Below are positions 5,794 through 12,632 of a stretch of DNA of 12,632 nt, one piece after another (positions within the stretch are counted from its first letter, which is position 1; each line of letters starts with the position of its first letter). Source of the stretch: an uncultured Oscillospiraceae bacterium (GTDB lineage: Bacteria; Bacillota; Clostridia; Oscillospirales; Acutalibacteraceae); the NCBI GenBank assembly GCA_900556765.1, contig USQH01000033.1:1-12632 (forward strand), read 5' to 3'. The translations under genes and the position numbers were made by a program. The notes beneath the pieces were generated by a model that saw only the letters and a program-made list of their open reading frames with translations, ran no database searches and was not told the origin of the DNA.

Positions 5794-6769
5794 AATTATT
5801 AAGCTGTGAAGGAGTAATCTCGAAAAGCTCGCGTGCAAACCACACATCGTCCACCATATATTCTCTGCCGCTCAGGTATTGCAATTCCTCCGCGTCGGTT
5901 TCAAAAGCGAATTTCAGCCGATACGACCACAAAGCCTGACACTTGAATCCGCGTTTGCGATCGGCGGCATTTTTACCGTACTTTCCGTCGCCGAGCAGCG
6001 GATGTCCGACAGACGCCAAATGTGCGCGTATCTGATGAGTCCGTCCGGTAAGAAGCTCGATTTCCAGCAGTGACAGATCATCACGCTGTGCAATAACGCG
6101 GTAGCGCGTGCGGATGGAACGTGAATCGTCGGTTTTGCTGCGTCGTATACGGGCTAAGTTTTTATCCTCATCTTTTTCAAGGAACGCAGTCAAAACGTCC
6201 TCTTTTTTCGGCATTTTTCCGTGAACGACGCACAGATAATACTTGTCTATTTCGCGGTTTTTGAGCTTTTCGTTAAGCACGCGCAATGCCTGAGCCGTCT
6301 TTGCCGCGATGACTATTCCGCCGGTATTGCGATCGATACGGTTAACGAGAGCCGGCTTAAAAGAGGTTTCTTCATTCGGCTTGTACTCCCCCTTATTATA
6401 CAAATAGTGCTGAACACGCATGATAAGTGTATCACGATACTCTGTGTCGTCGGGATGGACGATCAGTCCCTGCGGTTTGTTTATCAGCATTATGTTTTCG
6501 TCCTCATAGACGATATCAAGCACGTCGGGTGCCGATAAAAAGTCGTAGCGCGGCGCCGATTCCGTCAATAATTCGTCATTGATGTAAAGAGAAAGCACAT
6601 CGCCCTCATTCAGTCGGGTCGAAATTTCGGCACGCTTGCCGTTCAGCTTTATGCGTTTTAAACGTATGTATTTATACATTAGCGACTTGGGCAGACGGTC
6701 GAATGATTTAGTAAGATACTTGTCCAACCGCTGGCCTGCGTCGTTTTTATTTATAACGTATTCTTTCAA
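5792..6769 (-). CDS. RluA-family pseudouridine synthase (RluC/RluD-like, with S4 domain)
   Basis: A 325-residue cytoplasmic enzyme that should convert specific uridines of large-subunit rRNA to pseudouridine. An S4 RNA-binding domain spans about residues 13-60 (AGQRLDKYLTKSF through KLNGKRAEISTRLNEGDVL). The catalytic motif is LVNRIDRNTGGIVI, Asp146 predicted as the nucleophile, and LTGRTHQIRAHLASVGHPLLGD follows at about 241-263. The intact S4 domain and length are closest to the RluC/RluD group, but the paralogue at 2374-3252 means the target cannot be assigned from this alone. The start is TTG 6769-6767. GGAGGG at 6781-6776 is six bases upstream and no ATG is better placed. It diverges from radC, sharing a palindromic promoter region. 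Confidence 0.93.
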   Translation of the reverse strand: MKEYVINKNDAGQRLDKYLTKSFDRLPKSLMYKYIRLKRIKLNGKRAEISTRLNEGDVLSLYINDELLTESAPRYDFLSAPDVLDIVYEDENIMLINKPQGLIVHPDDTEYRDTLIMRVQHYLYNKGEYKPNEETSFKPALVNRIDRNTGGIVIAAKTAQALRVLNEKLKNREIDKYYLCVVHGKMPKKEDVLTAFLEKDEDKNLARIRRSKTDDSRSIRTRYRVIAQRDDLSLLEIELLTGRTHQIRAHLASVGHPLLGDGKYGKNAADRKRGFKCQALWSYRLKFAFETDAEELQYLSGREYMVDDVWFARELFEITPSQLNN

Positions 6770-6806
6770 AATGCGCCCTCCGTAAAGCTATTTTCTTAAC
6801 ACTGAC

Positions 6807-6854
6807 ATTATATCATATTTTTCTCTTTTCAAAAGAGGAAAAATGTAATATAAT
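6807..6854. promoter_or_regulatory. Divergent promoters of the second RluA-family gene and radC over a palindrome
   Basis: TATAAT occurs on the minus strand at 6812-6807 and on the plus strand at 6849-6854. Between them is the palindrome CTCTTTT-C-AAAAGAG (6823-6837), which extends to about 12-base arms with one bulged G. Plus -35: TTTTCA (6826-6831) with a 17-base spacer. Minus -35: TTTTGA (6834-6829) with a 16-base spacer. Predicted leaders are about 31 bases (minus) and 34 bases (plus). Confidence 0.6.
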
Positions 6855-6894
6855 CAATATTATCGACGAAATTTGTAATAAGGAGGCTGAAAAA

Positions 6895-7587
6895 ATGGCT
6901 GATAACAATCACGCCGGTCACCGAAAGAGACTGAAAGACCGCTTTTTGCGTGACGGTTTGGACGGTTTCGAGATACATAACGTAATCGAACTGCTGCTCT
7001 TTTTCGGCATTCCTTACAAGGACACCAACGATATTGCGCACAATTTGCTTAACAGATTCGGCTCGCTTGCGGGTGTACTTGAAGCGCCGTACGAGGAGCT
7101 GACAAAGGTGGCAGGCGTCGGCGACAACGCTGCCACGCTGATAAAGCTGATTGCTCCCCTATCCCGACGCTATATGGAGGACAAGGTCAACGGCAAGACC
7201 GTGCTTAACAACTGCGATGCCGTCGGCGAATTTCTGATGGCAAAGTATCGCTTTCGCCGCGATGAGATGTTTTCAATGCTTTGCCTTGACCAAAACTGCC
7301 GACTCATCAGCTGGGAGCAAATATCCGACGGCACAGTAAATGTTACCGAGGTCAGTACTCGAAAGGTCATTGAGGCAGCCATGAAAACAAGCGCAAACGG
7401 CGTCATTCTGGCGCACAATCACCCAAACGGGCTTGCGGTTCCGTCAAACGACGATATTCGCTCAACCATAATGCTCATCGACGCGCTTTCTGTCATAGGC
7501 GTCCGCGTCCTCGATCACGTAATTATCGGCGAGGAGGACTACGTCTCTCTGATAAATTCGCATCAGTACCGATCTTTGTTTAAGTAA
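6895..7587 (+). CDS. radC: RadC-family JAB/MPN-domain protein
   Basis: A 230-residue protein. The N-terminal 90 residues carry a helix-hairpin-helix-like region (about 60-86, LAGVLEAPYEELTKVAGVGDNAATLIK), and the C-terminal half is a JAB1/MPN metalloprotease-like fold with the metal-binding motif HNHPNG at 174-179 and Ser184 and Asp187 completing the H-x-H-x(7)-S-x(2)-D pattern. The family was once linked to DNA repair in E. coli, a claim later withdrawn, and its true role is unsettled; DNA-associated or peptidase functions are both proposed. AAGGAGG at 6880-6886 fixes the ATG. Length is normal. Upstream is the shared palindromic promoter, downstream a strong terminator, so it is a single-gene unit. 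It is not next to mreB, where radC often lies in Bacillota. Confidence 0.95.
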   Translation: MADNNHAGHRKRLKDRFLRDGLDGFEIHNVIELLLFFGIPYKDTNDIAHNLLNRFGSLAGVLEAPYEELTKVAGVGDNAATLIKLIAPLSRRYMEDKVNGKTVLNNCDAVGEFLMAKYRFRRDEMFSMLCLDQNCRLISWEQISDGTVNVTEVSTRKVIEAAMKTSANGVILAHNHPNGLAVPSNDDIRSTIMLIDALSVIGVRVLDHVIIGEEDYVSLINSHQYRSLFK

Positions 7588-7745
7588 ATATCCGCCGATC
7601 CGCTTTGCTCGAACGAGTGAAGCGGATTTTTTGTTTCAAAATACGGACAGCCGCCAAACGGATTTTTTACCTCGCCGCTTTCATCACGGCAGCAATAGCC
7701 ATCCAACTGATACTCGCAATTACGGGCACATTTTATCAAATTCAT
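7563..7745 (-). CDS. Small Cys-rich protein of unknown function
   Basis: A 60-residue protein with five Cys in the first 33 residues: C6-x3-C10-x7-CC(18,19) and C33 in GGCPYFE, ending with a polar tail. Short proteins beginning with a C-x3-C-x-Y-Q-x-D-G-x-C pattern and closing with C-P-Y-F are familiar as uncharacterised clostridial proteins, so I think it is real; metal binding is plausible, not shown. ATG 7745 is preceded on the minus strand by AAAGGGTG with a suitable spacing. Its last third runs antisense through the radC terminator and 25 bases into radC. That tail differs from the conserved-looking core and may be poorly constrained. No promoter could be assigned with confidence. Confidence 0.6.
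   Translation of the reverse strand: MNLIKCARNCEYQLDGYCCRDESGEVKNPFGGCPYFETKNPLHSFEQSGSADIYLNKDRY
7598..7632 (+). terminator. Rho-independent terminator after radC
   Basis: ATCCGCTT (7598-7605) pairs with AAGCGGAT (7620-7627), continuing inward through two wobble pairs and three Watson-Crick pairs to a GAAC loop, followed by six T residues (7627-7632). The same bases encode part of the tail of the small Cys-rich protein on the other strand. Confidence 0.9.
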
Positions 7746-7851
7746 TTTTCACACCCTTTGCTATTTTTCACCACGAATACGAAATAATGCATGGCATAAA
7801 ATCAAAACAACGGATGAAAATAATTAAAAACAGGTGTGGGAATGGTGCAAA

Positions 7852-8718
7852 ATGAAAAAAATTTATACTACAATTGCAATCACGGTGCTGACCGTCGGCA
7901 TTGCCGTAATATCCGTATTTGCTGTAAAAAGAGCAAACACACCCTCAGTTACCGTCATCCCGGCACAGCCCCGTTCCATAGTACGCACCATTCCGTGTAA
8001 CGGCACTGTAACGGCAAAAAACGAACAAACGGTAACATACGATCAAACACTTTATCCGGAGGAGATCATCGTCAGCGCCGGTGAACGCGTTAAAGACGGC
8101 GACACGCTCATGATCGCCAAAAACAGCGGCATGAGAACCGTAAAGGTACGCGCTGAATGCGACGGAATAGTCACGTTGATCTCCGCCGCTCTCGGTAAAG
8201 AAGCTCGCGCCGGTATGCCGCTGTTTGTAATATCTCAGACAGACAGCATGCAGGTCAAAACACAGGTCAGCGAAAAAAACATTGCATCTCTGAACGTCGG
8301 ACAGAGCGCACGTATCACCGGCAACGGTTTCAGCGGCAGAGAATACTCGGGCGAAGTGGTCAAAATATCAAGCCTTGCCGAACAGTCGGCTGCCAGCGGC
8401 ACGGTGGTCGGCGTCACCGTTGACATCGACGGCTCGGATGATAATATTCTGCCCGGAATGAGCGCAAAAGTATATATTTCGGTGGAAACCGGTGCCGACG
8501 AGCCGGTCGTCCCCTACTCCGCTATCGAATACAGCGGTTCGGATGCCTTTGTTTATGTTGCCGACGATAACGGAAACGTTACCCGCACGGCGGTTAAGAT
8601 AGGTATCGAGGGTGACGAAGGCGCGCAAATTGAAAGCGGAATCGGTAACAATGACCGCGTAGTCGAGGACTGGCAGTCTCTTTGCGGTAAAACGAGGGTG
8701 AGCGTGAACGCAAAATGA
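7852..8718 (+). CDS. HlyD/MacA-type efflux adaptor subunit, short form
   Basis: A 288-residue membrane-anchored extracytoplasmic adaptor. One N-terminal helix (about residues 5-25) anchors it, and the rest is outside. Residues about 50-130 form the barrel-sandwich (lipoyl-like) domain in two halves, PEEIIVSAGERVKDGDTLM and VRAECDGIVTLISAALGKE, joined by only a few residues, so the long alpha-helical hairpin usual in MacA/HlyD is missing. A beta-barrel domain (about 133-210, including NVGQSARITGNGF and ILPGMSAKVYI) and a membrane-proximal domain (about 218-288) follow. ATG 7852 is chosen because an in-frame GTG at 7834 would add an atypical MWEWCK before the MKK signal anchor; the ribosome binding site is weak (GGTG). 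The stop overlaps the next ATG as ATGA, so it is translationally coupled to the permease gene. I see no clear promoter in 7746-7851. Confidence 0.88.
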   Translation: MKKIYTTIAITVLTVGIAVISVFAVKRANTPSVTVIPAQPRSIVRTIPCNGTVTAKNEQTVTYDQTLYPEEIIVSAGERVKDGDTLMIAKNSGMRTVKVRAECDGIVTLISAALGKEARAGMPLFVISQTDSMQVKTQVSEKNIASLNVGQSARITGNGFSGREYSGEVVKISSLAEQSAASGTVVGVTVDIDGSDDNILPGMSAKVYISVETGADEPVVPYSAIEYSGSDAFVYVADDNGNVTRTAVKIGIEGDEGAQIESGIGNNDRVVEDWQSLCGKTRVSVNAK

Positions 8719-9887
8719 TAAACACGCTTACATTTGTTGTTCGTGAGCTTCAGAGACACAAATGGAGAACATTTATGACAGCTCTCAGCGTAATGATAGG
8801 AGTAATGTCGGTCGCCATTATCGACATCGTCGGAGACGCCGGAATTGTCAAATTCAACAACGAACTGGACAGTCTGGGTATCAGCGGTATATCGGTCAGC
8901 ATTGACGCAAAAAGCGGAGTAGAACCGCTCAGCAGTGACGACGAGGCTTTGATAGGCACCATACGCGGAGTAGACAGCGTTATGGGAGTCATACGTGCAA
9001 ACGGAACGGCGTCCGCCCGCGGAGAGGAACAATCGGTTGCCGTAGTCGGGATCGGAGAAAATGCCGATGACACCATCTCGCTTGAGCTGAAATACGGTCG
9101 AATGATCACTACTGCTGATATTATGTCTTATGCAAAAGTATGCCTGATAGATGAAAGTCTGTCACTGCAATTTTTCGACACGGATAACAGCGTCGGCATG
9201 ACGGTCGACATCGGCACAAACAAGGTCAGTGACACATTTGAAATAATAGGCGTTGTGCCGACCGAAGGAAGTATACTGCGAAGCGTTGCCGACGATTTTT
9301 TAGACAAAAGCGTATATCTCCCCCACTCTGACCTCGGAAACTGTTATTCAACCATTGCCGTTACTGCTGACAGTACCGGCAGCTCAGACACGGTTACGAA
9401 AGAAATACAGCGTGTTCTCGGTATGCAAAAAGGAAACATTGACGCAATAAACGCCTCCGACATGGCAACACAACGCACCCGTATCAACCGTCTGCTGGAC
9501 ATTATCAAGCAATTGCTCACCGTAATCGGCGCAACATCGGTGGTGGTGTCGTCACTGTCGATAATGACGATCATGCTTTTAACTGTAAAGGAACGCACTT
9601 ACGAAATCGGCATTAAAAAATCCATCGGCGCGTGCAGCATCTCCATTCTCGCCGAGTTTATATGCGAATCGGGTGCAATCGCTCTTATCGGCGGGATCGA
9701 AGGAGTAATTTTGTCGGTCATACTGTCGGCTGTGATAGGCGGCGCTTTAAAAATGACAATCAGCATAGACTTTGCAGGGCTGTTGCTGCTGATACTGGCA
9801 TCGGTATTGATCGGATGCGCCGCAGGCGCGTATCCTGCCGCAAAGGCCGCAGCGCTAAAACCGGTCGACGCTCTGGGCAGAAGCTGA
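8715..9887 (+). CDS. MacB/FtsX-type ABC transporter permease
   Basis: A 390-residue membrane protein of the MacB-like (type VII) ABC group, which typically moves or extracts substrates from the outer face of the membrane rather than through a channel. One helix at about 19-40 is followed by a large extracytoplasmic MacB_PCD domain (about 41-255). Three helices of the FtsX domain follow (about 264-290, 315-343, 354-378), with the cytoplasmic signature VKERTYEIGIKKSIGA at 291-306 and the closing AYPAAKAAALKPVDALGR. The start overlaps the adaptor stop by ATGA, so the two are one operon. There is no ATPase gene next to it: after the stop, 165 bases lead to a terminator and then a convergent gene. 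An ATPase must come from elsewhere. The substrate is unknown. Confidence 0.92.
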   Translation: MINTLTFVVRELQRHKWRTFMTALSVMIGVMSVAIIDIVGDAGIVKFNNELDSLGISGISVSIDAKSGVEPLSSDDEALIGTIRGVDSVMGVIRANGTASARGEEQSVAVVGIGENADDTISLELKYGRMITTADIMSYAKVCLIDESLSLQFFDTDNSVGMTVDIGTNKVSDTFEIIGVVPTEGSILRSVADDFLDKSVYLPHSDLGNCYSTIAVTADSTGSSDTVTKEIQRVLGMQKGNIDAINASDMATQRTRINRLLDIIKQLLTVIGATSVVVSSLSIMTIMLLTVKERTYEIGIKKSIGACSISILAEFICESGAIALIGGIEGVILSVILSAVIGGALKMTISIDFAGLLLLILASVLIGCAAGAYPAAKAAALKPVDALGRS

Positions 9888-9963
9888 CCGCAATCATATC
9901 TTCTGCACCGTTATTATATTATCCGTTTGAGTGCGTCGCACATTTGGTAAAAAAAACAAAGCA

Positions 9964-10005
9964 GCATAAAATGAGTATTCATTGATGTTCCGCATCAATT
10001 TATGC
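9964..10005. other. Bipartite inverted repeat, function unknown
   Basis: Inner stem ATTGATG (9981-9987), loop TTCCG and CATCAAT (9993-9999), enclosed by GCATAA (9964-9969) and TTATGC (10000-10005) with an 11-base bulge on the 5' side. No U-tract follows on the plus strand. On the minus strand a T8 run lies further on, at about 9957-9950, not directly after the stem. It lies within the 3' untranslated region of the permease transcript. Confidence 0.4.
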
Positions 10006-10052
10006 AGACAGAATAAAAAAGTTTTTAAGCAGTAATTAAAATTTCATCGACA

Positions 10053-10092
10053 AACTGATTCCGTTTTTCAAACGGAGTCAGTTCTGTTTTTT
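10053..10092 (+). terminator. Strong Rho-independent terminator of the adaptor/permease operon
   Basis: AACTGATTCCGTTT (10053-10066) pairs with AAACGGAGTCAGTT (10070-10083), 14 pairs with a single T-G wobble and a 3-base loop, followed by CTG and six T residues (10087-10092). Confidence 0.9.
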
Positions 10093-10114
10093 GCCTGAAT
10101 TCGTTCGCTATTGT

Positions 10115-10157
10115 AAAAATGTACTGCACCGCAGGCTTTTGCCCCGCGATGCAGTAC
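10115..10157 (-). terminator. Terminator of the large minus-strand permease gene
   Basis: On the minus strand, GTACTGCATCGCGGG (10157-10143) pairs with CCTGCGGTGCAGTAC (10135-10121), 15 pairs with a few G-T wobbles and a GCAAAAG loop, followed by an A then five T residues (10119-10115). The permease stop codon is 8 bases before the stem. Confidence 0.88.
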
Positions 10158-10164
10158 CGAATTT

Positions 10165-12632
10165 TTATTCCACGGATTTGAGCGATTCGAGCATATCAAC
10201 ATTTTTAAGCCGTCGGTTCATCATCAATCCCAAGACAAATGTAATAACCGTTATTACAATTACCGGAATAACAAACGCTTTTGCGCCGAGTGCCGGATTA
10301 AACATCACATCGTCCGGCGGCACAATAGCGATAATATACCTATAAAGCGCATCTCCGAATCCGAAACCGACAAGAATTCCGATAACGGTCAAGAGAATGG
10401 TTTCGCGGTAGATATACATCGTAACTTCCTTGTTGTAAAAGCCAAGCACCTTTATAGTTGAAAGCTCTCTTATGCGCTCGGAAACATTGATATTGGTCAA
10501 ATTATAAAGAATGACTATGGCAAGCAGCATTGCGACGATAATCAAAATCTGCATGATCTTATTCAGCGAATGTACGATAGTGTCGATTTGATTTGTCAGC
10601 GTTGTGTTCTGCACCACGCCTTTTATACCGTCCAACTCTATAAAACGGCTTGCCTGCATTTTAGCATTGTCTGATGAACGATCGTTAAGCGTAACAAGAT
10701 GGGCGTTTGAGGTGTATTTTTCCGAAAATGCCGATTCATAGCAGGCACGATTCATAAAGATAAAATGCCCTGTATACATCTCCGTAACGGCGGCGACCTT
10801 CAACGTCTGAGTGTTTTTCTGCTCGTCGGTGATTTCAAACGTATCGCCGACTTTTGCATCGATAAGTTTTGCAAGGCGTTCGGTGATCACACAGCCGTCA
10901 TCTGAAAGCTTGATCGCCTCACCCGAGGAACGGTTGCACAGCCCGATATAATTTGAAAGCGCATCCGCTTCCTTCGGAACGATCAGCTTGATCTCCTGAC
11001 TGTCGTTATTTTTACCGGCGGTTTTGGATACAGCCTCATAGTGAATCGGAATCTGACTTTTGATTTCGTCAGAAGCGAGAAGTGTATCAATTTCTGTCAT
11101 CTGTTTCTCATCAATACCGTCGTTTTGCGCTACGATCAGATCATATTTCATAATATCGCCGAACTGACGATCTTTTACTCCCGAAATGGAGTGCTGTACG
11201 CTGAAACCTGCAAAGATCAGTGTGACCGAACCGCATACGCCGAAGACGGTCATCAACATTCGCTTTTTGTAGCGAAAAATATTTCTTGATGTGACCTTAT
11301 GGGTAAAGCTCATTCTGTTCCAAATAGGACGAATTCGCTCTAACAATATTTTTGAGCCTGCCTCGGGCGGCTTTGGCTGGAGCAATGCAGACGGCTTTTC
11401 TTTAAGTTCTCTGTTTGCCACAACAAACGCGGGTACGACCGTACAAAGAAAAGCAAGCAAAAGAGCCACAATCGAAATAACAGGATAGAAGTGCAGTTCA
11501 ATCTGAGGATAGGTAAAGCTGTGTCCGTAAGCATTATAAACGATAATAGGCAGAAGTGTATGTCCGGCGACAATTCCGAGCACGGCGCCGGTCATTCCGG
11601 CGGAAAGACCGTAAACTGTAAATTTCTTTACAATGTCACGATTGGCATAGCCGAGCGCCTTCAATGTACCGGAATTTATGCGTTCCTCGTCCACAAAGCG
11701 TGTCATAGTCGTCAGCGTTACGAGCGCCGCCACAAAATAAAGGAAAATCGGAAAAATATCGGCAAGAGCATCCACAATTTCGGAAACACTTCCGTAAATG
11801 CGGTAGCCCTCCGAGCCCGGAATCTCACGGCGGGTATCCAGCGCATATACGGGCAGCTTCAACCGATCAAGCGCATTTTGTGCATCGGCGACCTTTTCCT
11901 CCGCATCCGATATTTCATTTTCTGCATTCGGTTTCTTTTCGTTATACTCCGCCCATCCGTTCGTAAGTTCATATTTACTTTCGGAAATTTTTTCAGCGGC
12001 GGCGTCAAGCTGATACTTCGCACTTGCAAGCTCTTGATCAGCCTTGGACTTTTTTTCATTATAATCTGCTTGCGCACGCTTAAGCTCCTGCTTTTTTTGC
12101 GAAAGCTCTGTCTTGGACGCGTCAAGCTGAGCTTGTGCCGTTTCAAATTCTTTTTGCTTTGCGGCGTATTCAGCCTCACCCTTTTCAAGCTCCGCCCTAG
12201 CTGCGGCAAGCTGTTCCTCGGCTTGTGCAGATTGTGCGGCGGCAGCGTTATAGGCCTCCCATTTAGACTCTAAATCCTTTTTGGCATTTACAAGAGCGTA
12301 AAGTTGCTCGTATTGTTCCTGAGGAAGCGTCTTTTGCAAGATTGGCAATGCTGCTTCAATTTGTTCGATTGTCATTCCGGTAGCAGCTTCCGCCGCTGCG
12401 ATCTGTGCGTCAAGCTTTGACTGAGCGGCATCAAGCTGTGCTTTCGTTTGTTTCAGTTCTTCAAGCTGCGCTGCCTTTTCGTTATATTCCGCCCAGTTTG
12501 CATCCAAAGTTTTGCGTGCGGTTTCAAGGTCACCTTTTGCGCTGTCAAGTTCTAAACTTTTTGCGGAAAGCTCTTTTTCGGCATCAGCTATTTGTGATTT
12601 TGCTGATTCGAGCTGATTTTTTACTTTTTTAA
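10165..12632 (-). CDS. Large FtsX-type ABC permease with coiled-coil hairpin (5' end outside window)
   Basis: The frame is open from the right edge to TAA 10167-10165; 821 residues are visible and the start lies beyond 12632 (a TTG at 12507 is not the start, since the coiled coil continues upstream). Visible residues 1 to about 80 and 117-259 are heptad-rich Ala/Glu/Lys/Gln helices, separated at about 84-116 by a short helical tip containing TGMTIEQI and TLPQEQYEQL, so an antiparallel coiled-coil hairpin outside the cell is likely. A first FtsX block follows (about 285-405, three helices, with DEERINSGTLKALGYANRDI), then another helix near 460, an extracytoplasmic domain, and a second FtsX block (about 690-815) with SERIRELSTIKVLGFYNKEV. 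That is a two-FtsX architecture known from Gram-positive permeases that partner a separate ATPase. The ATPase gene, if present, would lie to the right of the window. The substrate is unknown. Confidence 0.93.
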   Translation of the reverse strand, partial: KKVKNQLESAKSQIADAEKELSAKSLELDSAKGDLETARKTLDANWAEYNEKAAQLEELKQTKAQLDAAQSKLDAQIAAAEAATGMTIEQIEAALPILQKTLPQEQYEQLYALVNAKKDLESKWEAYNAAAAQSAQAEEQLAAARAELEKGEAEYAAKQKEFETAQAQLDASKTELSQKKQELKRAQADYNEKKSKADQELASAKYQLDAAAEKISESKYELTNGWAEYNEKKPNAENEISDAEEKVADAQNALDRLKLPVYALDTRREIPGSEGYRIYGSVSEIVDALADIFPIFLYFVAALVTLTTMTRFVDEERINSGTLKALGYANRDIVKKFTVYGLSAGMTGAVLGIVAGHTLLPIIVYNAYGHSFTYPQIELHFYPVISIVALLLAFLCTVVPAFVVANRELKEKPSALLQPKPPEAGSKILLERIRPIWNRMSFTHKVTSRNIFRYKKRMLMTVFGVCGSVTLIFAGFSVQHSISGVKDRQFGDIMKYDLIVAQNDGIDEKQMTEIDTLLASDEIKSQIPIHYEAVSKTAGKNNDSQEIKLIVPKEADALSNYIGLCNRSSGEAIKLSDDGCVITERLAKLIDAKVGDTFEITDEQKNTQTLKVAAVTEMYTGHFIFMNRACYESAFSEKYTSNAHLVTLNDRSSDNAKMQASRFIELDGIKGVVQNTTLTNQIDTIVHSLNKIMQILIIVAMLLAIVILYNLTNINVSERIRELSTIKVLGFYNKEVTMYIYRETILLTVIGILVGFGFGDALYRYIIAIVPPDDVMFNPALGAKAFVIPVIVITVITFVLGLMMNRRLKNVDMLESLKSVE

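Noticed and set aside
5590..5847. Open frames on both strands in the gap after the Sel1-repeat gene
   Set aside because: They cross the terminator hairpin and have no ribosome binding site or recognisable motif.
9971..9984. AATGA-GTAT-TCATT palindrome resembling an ArgR box
   Set aside because: The spacing between half-sites is shorter than in the known 18-base ARG box, and it lies after the gene rather than at a promoter.
11491..12273. A 260-codon open frame on the plus strand with a basic, hydrophobic Leu/Phe/Arg/Cys-rich product
   Set aside because: It is the antisense of the coiled-coil and first FtsX region of the minus-strand permease, whose codon bias leaves the opposite frame open. 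It has no ribosome binding site or family resemblance.

Overview
The window looks like chromosomal DNA of a low-to-moderate GC Bacillota, most likely class Clostridia (Oscillospiraceae/Ruminococcus-like). The signs are strong AAGGAGG-type ribosome binding sites, frequent TTG/GTG starts, sigma-A promoters, stem-loop plus U-tract terminators, a Cys-type L28 protein, and gut-clostridial surface proteins rich in Gly, Pro and Asn. I see no rRNA, tRNA, CRISPR array, insertion sequence or prophage gene. The assignment to class is inference from style and families.

Layout. (1) 1-2322, plus strand: the tail of a C-terminally membrane-anchored surface protein, then a complete lipoprotein with a Pro/Gly/Asn-rich repeat insertion and a predicted right-handed beta-helix (Cthe_2159-like carbohydrate-binding type). 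They are 29 bases apart and probably one operon. (2) 2374-4489: housekeeping genes. A RluA-family pseudouridine synthase (minus) and rpmB (plus) diverge from two well-formed promoters. rpmB is followed by a terminator and a Cof-type HAD phosphatase that has no visible promoter of its own. (3) 4490-5585: a non-coding segment with a two-sided terminator and a 15-base T-rich triplet repeat, then a divergent pair, an XRE-type regulator (minus) and a small Sel1-repeat protein (plus). (4) 5751-7745: a second RluA-family synthase (minus) and radC (plus) diverge from a palindrome carrying both -35 regions. A Cys-rich 60-residue protein is encoded antisense to the radC terminator. (5) 7852-9887: a short HlyD/MacA-type adaptor and a MacB-type permease overlap by ATGA, with no ATPase gene beside them. 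(6) 10165-12632, minus strand: a large FtsX-type permease with a long coiled-coil hairpin, cut by the right edge.

The genes do not form one obvious pathway. The themes are cell-surface display (1), RNA modification and ribosome genes (2, 4), small regulators (3) and envelope transport or lipoprotein-handling ABC permeases (5, 6). The best leads for something undescribed are the ATPase-less adaptor/permease pair whose adaptor lacks the usual alpha-hairpin, the surface-protein pair sharing PPDM-type tails, and the XRE/Sel1 divergent pair. All are modest leads; I do not see a clear, entirely new system.
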